64,000 bases of DNA from NCBI RefSeq assembly GCF_024509145.1, contig NC_071575.1:68596917-68660916 (forward strand), written 5' to 3'. A model generated the notes under the pieces. That model was not told the origin of the DNA. It was given only the letters and a program-made list of their open reading frames with translations, and ran no database searches. The first letter of the stretch is position 1. Each line of letters starts with the position of its first letter. Position numbers and translations under genes: made by a program. The DNA is from Vidua macroura. Lineage: Eukaryota > Chordata > Aves > Passeriformes > Viduidae. Positions 10,557 to 22,290 of this stretch are shown one piece after another.

Positions 10557-13500
10557 CTCCTACACAAACACTAGAACCCCTGAGTTCAAAGATTCAACCA
10601 GATCAAACTGAATGAGAGTTAGACACTTTTTCCCAAGAGTGAGAATGTTTAATTACTGGAAAATAGTGGCAAGGGAAATACTCTGTCTCCTGACTGAGAT
10701 ATCTTGTTAGAAGGTTGACTCTAAAACAACAGTCAAGTTGTAAGGCATACTGGTAAGGTAGCAAGGACATAAAATAAAAGACACTATTTGTTTTAAATTT
10801 TAAACCCTAATATATTGTATAGTAATGAATCTTTCAGGAAAGGTTTGTCATCTAGAAAGTACTAACCCTTAGGCTAGTCTTGATCTTGGTGGCCACAAAG
10901 GCAAAATGCCTATTGATTTAAATGGAATAAGAATTAGCCAAGTCTTGTAAAATATCAGCCTAGATGCTGATCTGTGAGAACAAATCTAAAGTGATTTCTT
11001 CAAATTTTCATTCCAGTCAATAATTTTTGACTCCTTTGAAGTCCAACTCAGCTGTTTCCAGTCATCACCAGAGGTACCATTATCTCACAGATCTGCCAAG
11101 CCCCCAACACAATTAATAAATCTGCTTAGTTTTGCAAGACAAAAGACTTTGCAGCAAAAACAGAGAGATTAATTAATAGCACATAAACAGCACAGTTTAT
11201 TTTTTCACATATCTGATTTCTGAAATCTCCTCCTTTATGTATTTTCAGTCACTATTATACCACAGCACAGATTTTTGTGTCAGACCCAGGAAGAGATTTC
11301 TAATCTGTGAGAAAGCAAATCAAGCAGTCAACCATGAACTGATAACGACTGAAAGAGAGAATGCAAATTCAGACTGTAAGCAGTTAGTACAATAATTAGT
11401 CAGGCGATTTATTCAGCGTGGGGGTAGCATTTGCACAAGCTACTTAGCATATGATGATAGCAAGTACAAAGTAGTTATCTAAGAGAACTTCCACTGAGCT
11501 ATCTCCAGTGATCAACCCAATGTAAAAGAAAGTCAGCAAGGGATATCTGCAGAACAGATCTTTTCGTATTTGCAAGTTTGTATTCTCATTCCAATCAGCC
11601 ACAGGCTAGTATAGTGACACAAATTGTTAATATCTGTATTAAAGTTCAGGCGTCATCTAGTGTAGCTCACAAATGGGTGGCCAGTTTGATGTGCACAAAG
11701 ATCTTGCCCCTCTACAAGATTATCCACCAAGATCATTTTGACAGGATATGTTTGAAAAGTAAAAAAACTCATTAGCAAAAGTGTTCTAATGCATCAGGCT
11801 ACAGCTGGTGGACTAAAAATATAATTAAATATATCTTAAAAAACACAGTATTGTCAGTAATCAGCAGGAGTAGAGCCAAAAAGTGTAGAATCTTTGAACA
11901 ACTTGCTATTATTGTCTTTGTGTGTCCTTTTTTTTTTTTTTTTTTTTAAGGCAGACCTGGCAGCTAAATATTTTTACTCTGTCTGCAATAACCAGTCAGG
12001 CAGCTCAGAAAATGCAATGCCAGCTTGATAAGAAAAATGATATGTTCAGAGATATAAATAGTTCGAGCACACACTGCTATTCCATAGATTCAGAAAGGCT
12101 GGGAATTCATCTTACATAACAGGAAAAAATGGTTGAAAGTTACTGAGCATCCTGCAATATACATCTTAACCACAGGTTTTGTTGTTTTTTTTTTTTTTAA
12201 ATGTGGGAAAAGAAGAGAAAGGGTTTTCTATGGGTTGATTTTCCTATAGGATGCATACTCAGAAGCTCTGCAAATTTTACATCCTCAAGAGAGTGAATCA
12301 GAAGCGCAAACAGAAGCTTAAGACTTGAGAGATGCAAAAGTGCTATAAATTGCTGTTAACATTGAATTTGATTGTGGCTTTGTCCCAGTCTCAAACAAGG
12401 ACAAAAGGCATCAAAATCACAGAAAGATTTCCCCTGGCTCACTCTTCATTGTGTTTTAAATGCAATCTCCAGGCCAGGCTTGGGTCAGGACTGGCTGTCT
12501 ATCTGGATCCTCATTTCACACATTCTTGTTTGGATTTGGTCTTGTCTTGAACCTACCAGGATACTGAGAGTGTTGCACAAGGAAGGATAAGGGAGGTCTC
12601 CACAGACAAAGTTGTATTCATGGGGTGTCTTGCTGATATCATACAATTACTCAAATGGTGAAGTCAGAAACAGAGCAAGACAAGGGGAGAATGGGGTAGT
12701 GAAAACTCTCCCCAGTGGCCAGCCAGGGAGAAAAACAATCTTCCAGTTGATGGTTTTTGCCTGTGATCCTACTAACACTCCCTTGAACAAGTTTTGTTTA
12801 CACATTGCACACCAATTAACTATTAAGGTTTTTGCATATATACATGCCATTGGATAATAATTTAAATGGTTTTTATGTATTGAAGTAATTAAATAAGTCT
12901 ACCTCTCCTCTATATATAGTCATACAGTTACAAAAAAAAAAGGCAGGAAAAGAGGGAGAGAGTTATTCCCACATCTGTGAAAATTTCTTACAGGAAACAT
13001 TTGACTAAATCAATATATCTCAGGATTTACAAGCATGAAGTTATGAGAAGAACATGTGAGAACAGCACACAAGAAAAACAGCATGAGATATGAAGGTGTA
13101 AAACTGCCACAGCAGCTCCAGGGTGCACAGAGGAAGGTGGCAGAGTGGGAGAGTGGCATATCAAGAGAAATGGCTAATCCTCAGCATGAGAAAGGCTAAG
13201 GCACTCTGCAAGGTGAAGGATACTCCATTAAAAATGAAAAGTGTATGTCTGTCTTTATTGGTACAACAGACTTCATGATAAATAATAAACTTCTCTAAGA
13301 GTATGCTCTTAATGCCACCCAGCATCTGGAGGTTTGTGGTAAGGAACAACTTTGGGCTATAGGAGACTGTTTCAACAGAGGTCCTAGAAGGATGAAGGGA
13401 AGATTAGATGGAAACAACAACAGGAAAATGTTCATTTCTTGTTTCATCAAAAGTACTCTCTGTCAACAAATAACAAAATCTAACAATATTGTATTATATG

Positions 13501-14118
13501 TTATTAGCAAGCTCCTGGGAGACATTATCATTTTCACATTCCATTTTTAGAAAGGTTGAAGAAAAATATATCTTTGCTATTTGATATGTGAAGAAGGAAG
13601 CTTTGGTTTCTTTTTATGAGACCCAACAAGCATGAAACTTTGCAAATGATGTTTTTCACTTGTCCAATCATGGACAGTCATGCCACTGCTCAATCTATTT
13701 TAAAACTTGACCCTGATGAGGCAATGAAAACCACAGTGGTAAAAATACAATTCCAAACTGAGCTTGACCTACTTCTTTTAGCCACAGACATGAGGACTGA
13801 AAACTTGAAAGAGCTCAGCTCATGTGACAAATATTGTCCCTATTTTTACATTTGCTACAAAGAATATCTGAGGATAAAACAAAGACCTGTCAAGGGGAAA
13901 TGAACCAGCTACCAAAACAAAGAAATCCTTTCCCAAATATATTAAAAGAACATTGGAGAAAAATCAATATGTGAAATGTATCTTATGAGAGCATCCATGT
14001 CTTTAGCACATTGACTATTTTATGTTACTAAAAATAAAGATTCATAAGAGAGCAACTTGACAGTAGTACTAAAAGGAAAATTATTTTCAGGATTCTGTAC
14101 AAATATTGAAAAATCACA
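10557..14118. other. Gene-free AT-rich sequence
   Basis: Mostly unique DNA. A 20-T tract lies at 11928-11947, and shorter T or A tracts lie near 12187-12199 and 12931-12941. Open frames reach at most 95 codons (13616-13903, plus) and show no domain. No splice-consistent exon chain, RNA gene or CR1 copy was recognised. Confidence 0.5.
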
Positions 14119-14147
14119 ATTTTCCCATAGTCTTACTATGGGAAAAT
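14119..14147. other. 12-bp perfect hairpin
   Basis: The arms ATTTTCCCATAG (14119-14130) and CTATGGGAAAAT (14136-14147) pair perfectly around a 5-nt loop, TCTTA. Outside the perfect stem the flanks keep partial complementarity (AAAAATCACA on the left against TGGCATTTTGT on the right), so the structure may be a longer, decayed inverted repeat. No T-run follows to suggest a Pol III unit. Confidence 0.85.
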
Positions 14148-15493
14148 AGTGGCATTTTGTCACATGGCTTATGGCATGTTGAAAAAACATATTCAAGGTC
14201 AAGGGCACAGGGATATATGCCATTTACCAAAAATGAACTATGTGTTACTCTTTATAAAATTCATGGTTCTGGTCTAAACTCTTTCCCATGGATGTAATTA
14301 GCAACAGAGTCAAACTACTGAGTGCACTTGGGAAATCTACCTAGAGATACAAGTATAACACTGCAAAAGGTATTCCTGAAGTACAGAGAATGAGAAATTT
14401 TTGGCTTCCAACTGAAGGTTGTATTGTGTTGTTGGAAGTGCACATCTCACTGTGTGTCTAATCCCTGCTGAGGCTTTCTCTGAATGACCTACAGAGCACT
14501 TTGGCAAAAACAGCAATGCAGATTCATCAACCAAAAGCACCATTCTCCATTCTCCATGCAGTTAATTACTTGTACCTATCTTTTATGGAAAAAATACCAC
14601 ATCCCTGTTTTTAGGTGAACACTGCAGATTATCCACAGGACCCTACAGAAGCTGAAGAAAGTCTTTGCTGCATGGAACCCAAAACAGGTTTGAATTCCTG
14701 TAATAATGCCATAACCTTGGATCTCAGATGTATTTCTTGACAGATTCTGGAAAGGTTTAGTCCAGATGAGTCTACTGTCATTGTCAATTGCTCACTGATA
14801 CCAGTTTATAGAAACAAAGCTGCAATGGGGATTGTGCTGAAGAAGCAGAGACACCTTGGGAAGCAGAATATAAATCAAGGTGCTTGTCTGAGAAGATGAA
14901 ACAAAAACTATTGAACTAAAACTTCACAACTTAATGTTGTGAATGCTTGTGCACAAGCTGATTGTGATTGTGAAAATGTGAAAAGCGAAATTCTTATAAA
15001 AATAATAATTACAGCTTGGAAGGGAAGAAGGAAAACTGAGAAGAAATATTTTCTTATTAATAATCATTGCAGAGAAAACTCAGCTGAAACAAATGGAAAA
15101 ATCTAACTTGACTTCATTGGACTCAGGATGTCACCTAAAGAGCTAAGTCCTGAGTAAACAAAATAATCTGTGCTGCTTTCCTCCAGAAGCTGAATAGACT
15201 GCAAACTCCACTGCCACGGTCTGCAGGCACCACAGTATGAAATGCAGCAGCAATTTCATAGAACTGAAAACTGAAAAACACCTCCAAATATAAACCAGAA
15301 TTAATGGTATTCAAAGCAGAATTTAACAACATGGCAGGAACACCACAGGAAAAAATGTGAATATTAACAGAGGAACTTTAAACACACAGCCCACTCATGC
15401 ACTGAAAGGGCCTGGAGTGACTGGTGAAAGATTTCTAAAAATGGGTGAGAGAGGGCACATGAAAGTATTTGAACAACAGGAAAAATAAGTTCT
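14148..15493. other. Gene-free sequence between two hairpins
   Basis: Unique AT-rich sequence. Nothing coding or repetitive was recognised. Confidence 0.45.
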
Positions 15494-15549
15494 AAAATGG
15501 AAATGATTCCTGTAACCAAGAAAACAACAGGAAGAAGCATTTCCATTTT
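15494..15549. other. 56-nt two-part hairpin
   Basis: The outer arms AAAATGGAAATG (15494-15505) and CATTTCCATTTT (15538-15549) are exact complements. Inside them TTCCTGT (15507-15513) pairs with ACAGGAA (15527-15533). A 1-nt against 4-nt internal bulge separates the stems, and the terminal loop is 13 nt (15514-15526). This gives 19 paired bases. The size and shape fit a short pre-miRNA-like fold or a decayed palindromic element. There is no evidence that it is transcribed. Confidence 0.8.
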
Positions 15550-18500
15550 TATAAGTGTAAATTAGAGAACTTACAGCAACTCCTTGGAAATTACTCCATT
15601 ACAAGTAAGCTGAAACTCTGTATGTGCACTATCAAACTGTAAGTTGGCCTGAGAATGGGCTTTTCTCCAAGACAGTTTCAGATGCGTCATTTTACATTGC
15701 AGCTATATCATTGTTTAATCATATTAAGATCTTAATTTGTACTTTTTCTTTTCTCCACAGTTTTGTAAAAATGAACCAAATAATTCCAAAGGAGAAATAG
15801 ATATATCAGATTTTTACTACATAGGTAATTGAAACAGAACCCTTTGGGAGAATAAAGAAAACATTTAATAAAATTGAGAGAAAAAAATCTTTGTCCAAAT
15901 CTCTCCAGAAACTTTTTCATTACTATTTCTTGTTCCTTTTTAGGATATGCAAGCTTCTAGGAAAGTGCTGATTCTTGACTTAAAACCACAAAATACTTTT
16001 CCAGGTATTTGTAAGGAAAACCTGTAAAAGATACAAGTAAGCAATCATTTGGCAGAGAGTTTGGCTGTGGGGATCACCCTTGTGCTGGCAAGTGGTTAAA
16101 CAAGGTCCTGTCAAAATCTTATCCACCCCCCTGCCTGATTTTGTGATCTCCTTAGGGTGGAAGACAAGGCTTGCTCTTTCTCACAGTGACACACAATGAT
16201 GGTGCCAGGCACATGAAGTTTGGCTGCCTGAACTCATCACATAAACCCATTTTAAACTGGTTTGTTGAGGATTCACATCAGCCCATCGGTGGTGGAAGAT
16301 CAAGACTCTTCTATTCTTATACTCATCCATGCTCCTATTTATTTTTAAGAATGAGGGCTTCTTTTGAAAGCAGAAGAGACAAAATCTGTATTTTTAAGTT
16401 TTGTCAACTTTCAAAGCCAGATAAGCCTCTTCCTGTCTTCGTAGTCCATAATGAAAGTTTTTAACCATCCCTGCCTCCTTCTTGTTGTGTTGGGAGGACC
16501 CAGAATCTCACTAGAAATTTTCCTGATGAATGGAAAACTCCAATACTGCTTAAACCAGAACAAAGGTTTGAGAGTGTTTTCTGTCCAGTGGCTTTATTCC
16601 TGCGGTACTTGTTTTATTCTCATAAATCCAGGATTTCACAGCTGAAAAACCTTCCCCTTGCATAGTCTTCAGTCCTGCTTTTTTTAAAAGGGGTTGCATG
16701 TGAGGTTTGTTTTTCCCTGAAAAAGTAAAATAGCATATGTAAAACATTCTCATTGGTTTTCTGATTGGAGTTCTGATTCTGTGAAGCAAAGAGATAGCAT
16801 GCAGATTGATTTTTTTAGCTCACAGAATTATCTCTCTTTCTGCAATATATTAAGTCTGAAGTATCTTATCCCCCATCCCATTCCTATTCCTTTTTCCTCC
16901 CACTGTTTCAATTCAGCTGCTATTTCAAAAGCACTCCCTGTTGTATTTGTTACATTAAATATCTGCAAGAAGCACTTACAGAAAAGCATTTGCTACTCTT
17001 AGGAAAAAAAAAAAAAAAAAAAAAAGCACTCCATCCCATTTCTATTAGGAGGTTTAAAACAACCTATTTAACTTTTCTGTCTCCAGGTTTTTTTTTTCCA
17101 TATTCAGTTTGCCTGACATAACCTTTTCATTAGTGTATTAGCTACAGCAGCTCAACCTGGAGAGGCACACGAGATTCACATACACCCAGTGTCTGAGGGC
17201 TTTTATGCCCTCCAGGATGGAAATTCACTGTGGTAATTTCAGCCTAATCAATTGAAATACAAGATTGAAGCCACTGCTAATTGACTGAACAAAATTGAAA
17301 TTTGGCAAATGTCATAATGTCAGTTTACTCATTCAAAAGTTTCTCGTTGACTGAGGAGGGAGGTCATTGGAGGAGGGTGCCAGAATGAGAGGTTGCTCAG
17401 GAGTGGGCAATCAGGGGGTAAAGGTAATGCATTCACGTGGGTCAAGCTGGCTCATACCCTGGTGCAAAGTATGTTGGTTATTTAGTTCTCAGAAAAAAAA
17501 CCCCACATTTGTGGCTAAAAGAATTGCCTGGAAATATAAAGAAAGTCAGTGATAGTTGGGAGAACAGAACATAAATTTATTATCACCCATTCCTTTCCTG
17601 TTCCATTTGTATCTTTTACAGGAAAGTGAAAAGTTTTGTCCTGTGGTAGGAAAGTAGTGACTACTCTCTTCAAAGAAAAGGGCTGAAGATCAGAACATTA
17701 CTTGTTGAAAAGGTTTTACAGCTTCTTGCTTTTGCTAATGACTACTTCAGCATCTACTAAATCTACCTTCATCATCAATCATCATCAAAGAACCTTATAT
17801 TTCTCAGATTCTGATGCTCTTGATCAATCAAAATTCTACTGAAAGTCCTCAGGTTTGTTTGTGGGTGAGAATTAACTAACAAACAGATATTTAACACCAG
17901 CTAAATCCCAGCAAAGCACTAAGAGTATGTTAGGTGGGATATTAACTCTTGCAGTGGCTTTTTAGTGTAGTCAGGTGCAACTTTAAGCTAAACTTTGCTG
18001 TTTAAGACCAATTTTTGCAATGAATAGTAATGCAATGAAAAGACCTTTATGTAATGAAATATATTGAAATTATCTGGAATCATACCACTCTACCACCCAA
18101 GTTTTTATATCTCTGGATTAAATTAATAGTTAGCCTTGTTGCAGAAACTTTATGGTGCAAATCTTATAGGGAGAAGATTTTAATCTGTAGAGATATAGGT
18201 AGTAAAATTTTCTTATATTTCATCCAGCTAACATGCTCATAGAAGACAGAATAACTTCTGAGCACATGTTATTCTTTGTTCAGAGACCATCTGTTTTTTC
18301 CCAAATATATCAATGGATGTAGTAAGAGTGAATGCTTCTTCCTACCAGCTTGGTTTAGATATTCTCCAATAAGCATAAATATGGTATTTTAAGTTATTTG
18401 ACAGTTTTATATTTACCCAGGAAGATTTTTCCTGTCTGCAGTTTTACCCTGACCACTAATGATGGTAGTCCTTGTAGATATTACCCTCCCCCTGCTGGAG

Positions 18501-18868
18501 ACAGCTGAAGCAGGATCAGTGAAGTCCAATTTGGGCATCTAAATATAATAGCACTACAATTAATAAACTTATAAAGAGCCATTGGAATACTATTATTCTT
18601 GAAAGTTTGTTTTCTAATCTCCTTATGGTACAAGCTTGCTTTTTAATCTACAACTACAGAGAAAGACATGAAATTCTCTTTTTCTTCAATTAAGCCTCAT
18701 AATTTCACCCCTCTGTCAATTAGTTCACATGAAATTAATAATTCTGCAGGAGTGGCATCCACAGCCTCTATACAGCTGCAGTACTCATTCTCTGGGATGA
18801 GCAATTAACAGGCTCAAATAGCCCTGCTAACATTTCTGAAAACATTCCTGGTTAAGGCTGTTATTAGA
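15550..18868. other. Gene-free sequence
   Basis: Contains a 22-A tract at 17004-17025 and scattered T tracts. Open frames of up to 97 codons (16171-16464, plus) carry no domain. No CR1 or LTR similarity was recognised. Confidence 0.5.
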
Positions 18869-19308
18869 ATAATAGAATCACAGAATTTTTTAGGTGGGAA
18901 GAGACCTCTAAATTCATCAAGTGCAATGTTAACCCAACACTGCCAAGCCTACCACTAAACTGTGTCCCCACGTGTCACATTTTCATGTATTTTAAATCCC
19001 TCCAGGGATGGTGACTCCACCACTGCCCTGGGAAGCCTGTGCCAGGGCTTGACAACCCTTGCAGTGAAGAGATTTTTCCAAATATCCAATCTGAACCTCC
19101 CCTGGTGCAACCTGAGGCTGTTTCCTCTTGTACTGTCACTTGTTTGGGAGAAGAGATCAATTCTTCCCAGCTGCATCCTGCTGTCAGGGAGTTGTAAAGA
19201 GCCATAAAGTCTCCCCTGAGCCTCCTTTTGTCCAGGCTGAGCCCCCCCAGCTCCCTCAGCTTCTCCTCATCAGATCTGTGTTCCAGACTCTTCACCAGTT
19301 TTGTTGGC
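18869..19308 (-). mobile_element. CR1 LINE 3' fragment
   Basis: About 440 bp in minus orientation with the 3' terminus at the left, where AATAGAATCACAGAATTTTT is the complement of the CR1 tail. Recognisable blocks are AGGGATGGTGACTCCACCAC near 19004, GGAAGCCTGTGCCAGGGCTT near 19032, and CCTGAGCCTCCTTTTGTCCA near 19217. It stops near 19308, within the CR1 3' UTR and ORF2 end. Overlapping open frames on both strands (up to 111 codons) come from this repeat and do not represent genes. Confidence 0.9.
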
Positions 19309-20492
19309 AATTAATTTTGCTAAAGATAAGAATTCTGGCTCCATAATAGTGCCACTAAACACACTTACACAAAGTTTTCTTAATGAGGACTGAATTTTAA
19401 AGGGAATGAGGGAAGTTTATGGGGCATAAACAGCTTTATGGATTTTCTTAGCTCAGACTTCACCCTGTCTTTCAGCCTGTAAATGAGGAATGTACATATA
19501 ATGGGACTGAAACTATACCTACTGCATACTCAGACCCAAATATAGAACCTCACCTAACTGTAGACCTCTCATGCATCTAAAGATGTGATAGACAAACTTT
19601 CTCTGGCAGTCAGCGAAACACAAGCAGGATATTTATTTGAATCTTGGACCTGAGTATAACCAAACAATTTCACATTTTTTAAACAATTTCATACTCTTTT
19701 TTTCTTTTAACTTCAAACAGGACATGTTTCTTTTAACATGCATAATTCTTGTCAAATCTGTCAAGAGAATACACAAAAATAAAGGTCTGCAATAGGGGCA
19801 ATGCAGCAACTGATTGAAATGGGGTTGGCAATGCAGCTTCTGGACAGGAAGCTGTGTGATTAATTTAATTTTAAGTATAAATACAATTTCCACCATGACA
19901 GAACTCTGATTTGCATGGAAAGCAAAGCGGGGGATTCAATTTGTTTATACAAACAATTTAATTACTTTGTAAGAAAGAAAACAGCCACAAAAATTGAAAG
20001 GGTTGAGCTATCCAGTAGAGACTTGGTGCTGTAAAGACATTGAGATGAAACATCTCTAATCCATGCCCTACACAGGAAAAAAACGTGTGATAGGAGGCTG
20101 CAGCAGGGTGGAGGGAACAAGACCAGAACCAAACAATGGAAGCTGAAGCTTCACATTTTGTAGAAGTGGATGTGAGTAGAGAATAAAGCTTTAGTGAGAG
20201 AGTTGTTCTGATGGGATCAGTGTAAGGTCTGCAGGTAGAACTTGCTGGCCTGCAATTCAGAGGAAGAGAGAGCAGATGACCTAAAGGTTTCTTCTCTTCT
20301 CCTAAAGCCAGTGAATATCTCACTGAATGCCTCATACTCACAAGCACCACAGGCAGTGGGAGCAGAAGACCATAAATTTGAGAGGAGTAGAACACATTCT
20401 TGTACCAGGCCATCCTCATGTACACATGAAGGGATAGGCACCAGATCTGTGATTTTTGGCCACTTAGAACAGAGACATAAAATTGAACAAAA

Positions 20493-20547
20493 TTTTGGTT
20501 TTTTTGGTTTGGTTTTTTTTTTGGTTTTTTTTTTTTTTTTTTTTTGG
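20493..20547. repeat. T-rich (TTTTTGG) tract
   Basis: T runs punctuated by GG, ending in a 21-T run at 20525-20545. Confidence 0.85.
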
Positions 20548-21730
20548 TAGATTCTTATGTAAAACAAAGGAATACATTTCACAGCAGATGGAGAGGAACA
20601 GCATACTCTGGATGAGAATTTGTGGACATCCCTGTGAACCACACATTAGCAGTAGGCTCTATTTTGTAGTTCATTGATGAAAATCCTTTTCTGAGCACTT
20701 GCTAGGATAGTTCATGTGACAGGATGAGTCTTTCTCCATCACCCACCCCAGTGTACAAACTTCTGGTAAAGACAGACATTCATCTCCAGGCAAAACAACA
20801 CCTAGACTGCAGATAAACAGCTTTTATTGGTTTAAAAGTAGATTTACTGACCTATATTTGCCCAGACTACGTTTCCTCTGCTAAAACACATTCTGTTGGT
20901 TCCCTGGTAATGTGCCCTCACAACAGCTTTTTGATGGTTCTTGTACTGCTGCTTAGTCATATTAGTATTTAATTCTGATCCCTGGCTCTGATAGAAGATG
21001 AAGAGAAATACACAGGCTGAACACATTTGTTTAGCAATGACTTGAAAAGGGTTTTTATTAGCTGGAATTTTGAAAGTATCCCTTTTGTACAGTATTTTGG
21101 GTGTTAACTAGCAACTGTGGGACTGAGAACAGCTGTTGCCTGATTAGCTGCTCTGCATCAAGCACATCTTAGTTGGTGCTTTTTTCCTATGAACTGCCTA
21201 ATAATCCTATAGATAGGTGTGTATGTAATTACTATAATTAATATGAGATAACTAATTAGCAGTGCTGTAGGAAGTACACAATCAAATTAATGTTCCTATG
21301 GTAATTTGGAAGAAAATGAAGATGTTCAGAGCAGGAAGATCATCATATTTTTCACCCCCAGTAGTGTTCTCCTATCACTTGGGCAGCTTGCAGGATGCTT
21401 TTCCCTGCAGACCCCCAAGGTCTGCTTTTCCAGACCTGGAACTTGGGTTGGGTTTTTTTCAGAACAAATATGAAGTGACTAATGCAGGGTGGAAATATGC
21501 TCAGATGTGCAAAATAGTTCTTTTTTTTTTTAATGTGTACATTTTGCTTATGAAAGCTTTTTAATTGGTTTAGCCTAGCTTTTAGTGCTCACTTCAAAAT
21601 GATGCTGAAGCATCTCCTGGCACCTCTCTGCCTTCTTTGGAGTCATGGTAGGTGTATTTTCTCACTCTAATACAATCCCTGAATTAGAACATTGTGTCCA
21701 AACTACAGGATGTAAATAAGATTAAAAAGC

Positions 21731-21733
<3 letters not shown>

Positions 21734-21774
<41 letters not shown>

Positions 21775-21780
21775 AATATA
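21734..21780. repeat. Poly(A) tract grading into AT repeat
   Basis: Thirty-one A residues are followed by GAAG, A8 and a TATATATA run. No retrocopy was recognised upstream. Confidence 0.9.
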
Positions 21781-22203
21781 TATACTAGGGGATTGAGTGG
21801 CCAATATTTTCCCATTAAACATCTTTTTTCTTCCATCATGCTCTGCTGTTGTTTTCAGAGACAGAAGTAAAGCAGCAAATAGGAGATATAATTTTGTAAG
21901 TCTACCCAATAATATAGAAGTGAAGGCCAGGGCAATGAAAAATAGTTCCCATAATCCTAAAAGGTTAGCTCAGGCACAGTGAGATTAGTGTTAGATTGAC
22001 CTTAAGTAAAACATTTCTGCCTGGCTGGTAAAATAAGACATTTTTTTTTGATCTTATTTTGATCTTATCATTGTTTTGAAGCATTCCCATAATCTTTTCC
22101 AAATCACAGTGAATTGGGGTAAGATTACTGAAGTTCCTTCAGGGGAAGTAAAACAATCTAGGTTTCCAAGGAAAATCTTCACGAACATGAAATAGCTTTC
22201 ACT

Positions 22204-22290
22204 TGGTTTTTTTTTGTTTGTTTGTTTGTTTTGGTTTGTTTTTTTGTTTTTGTTTTATTTGTTTGTTTGTTTTTGTTTGGTTTTTTTTTT
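22204..22290. repeat. (GTTT)n microsatellite
   Basis: GTTT units with interruptions (GGTTT, T7, TTATTT), ending in a T10 run. The open frame across it encodes a low-complexity phenylalanine, leucine and valine protein and is not a gene. Confidence 0.9.

Larger units (their letters stand above)
19309..22203. other. Gene-free AT-rich sequence with long A/T tracts
   Basis: Holds a T/G-rich tract at 20493-20547 and a 31-A tract at 21734-21764. The 155- and 141-codon minus frames at 19958-20642 overlap each other in different frames. One of them translates the T/G-rich tract into lysine runs, which argues against coding. No named repeat was seen. Confidence 0.5.

Noticed and set aside
18955..19310. 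Cluster of 73-111-codon frames on both strands
   Set aside because: They are translations of a CR1 3' fragment, not genes.
19958..20642. 155- and 141-codon minus-strand frames
   Set aside because: They overlap each other in different frames. One runs through a T/G-rich simple repeat into lysine runs, and neither shows a domain.
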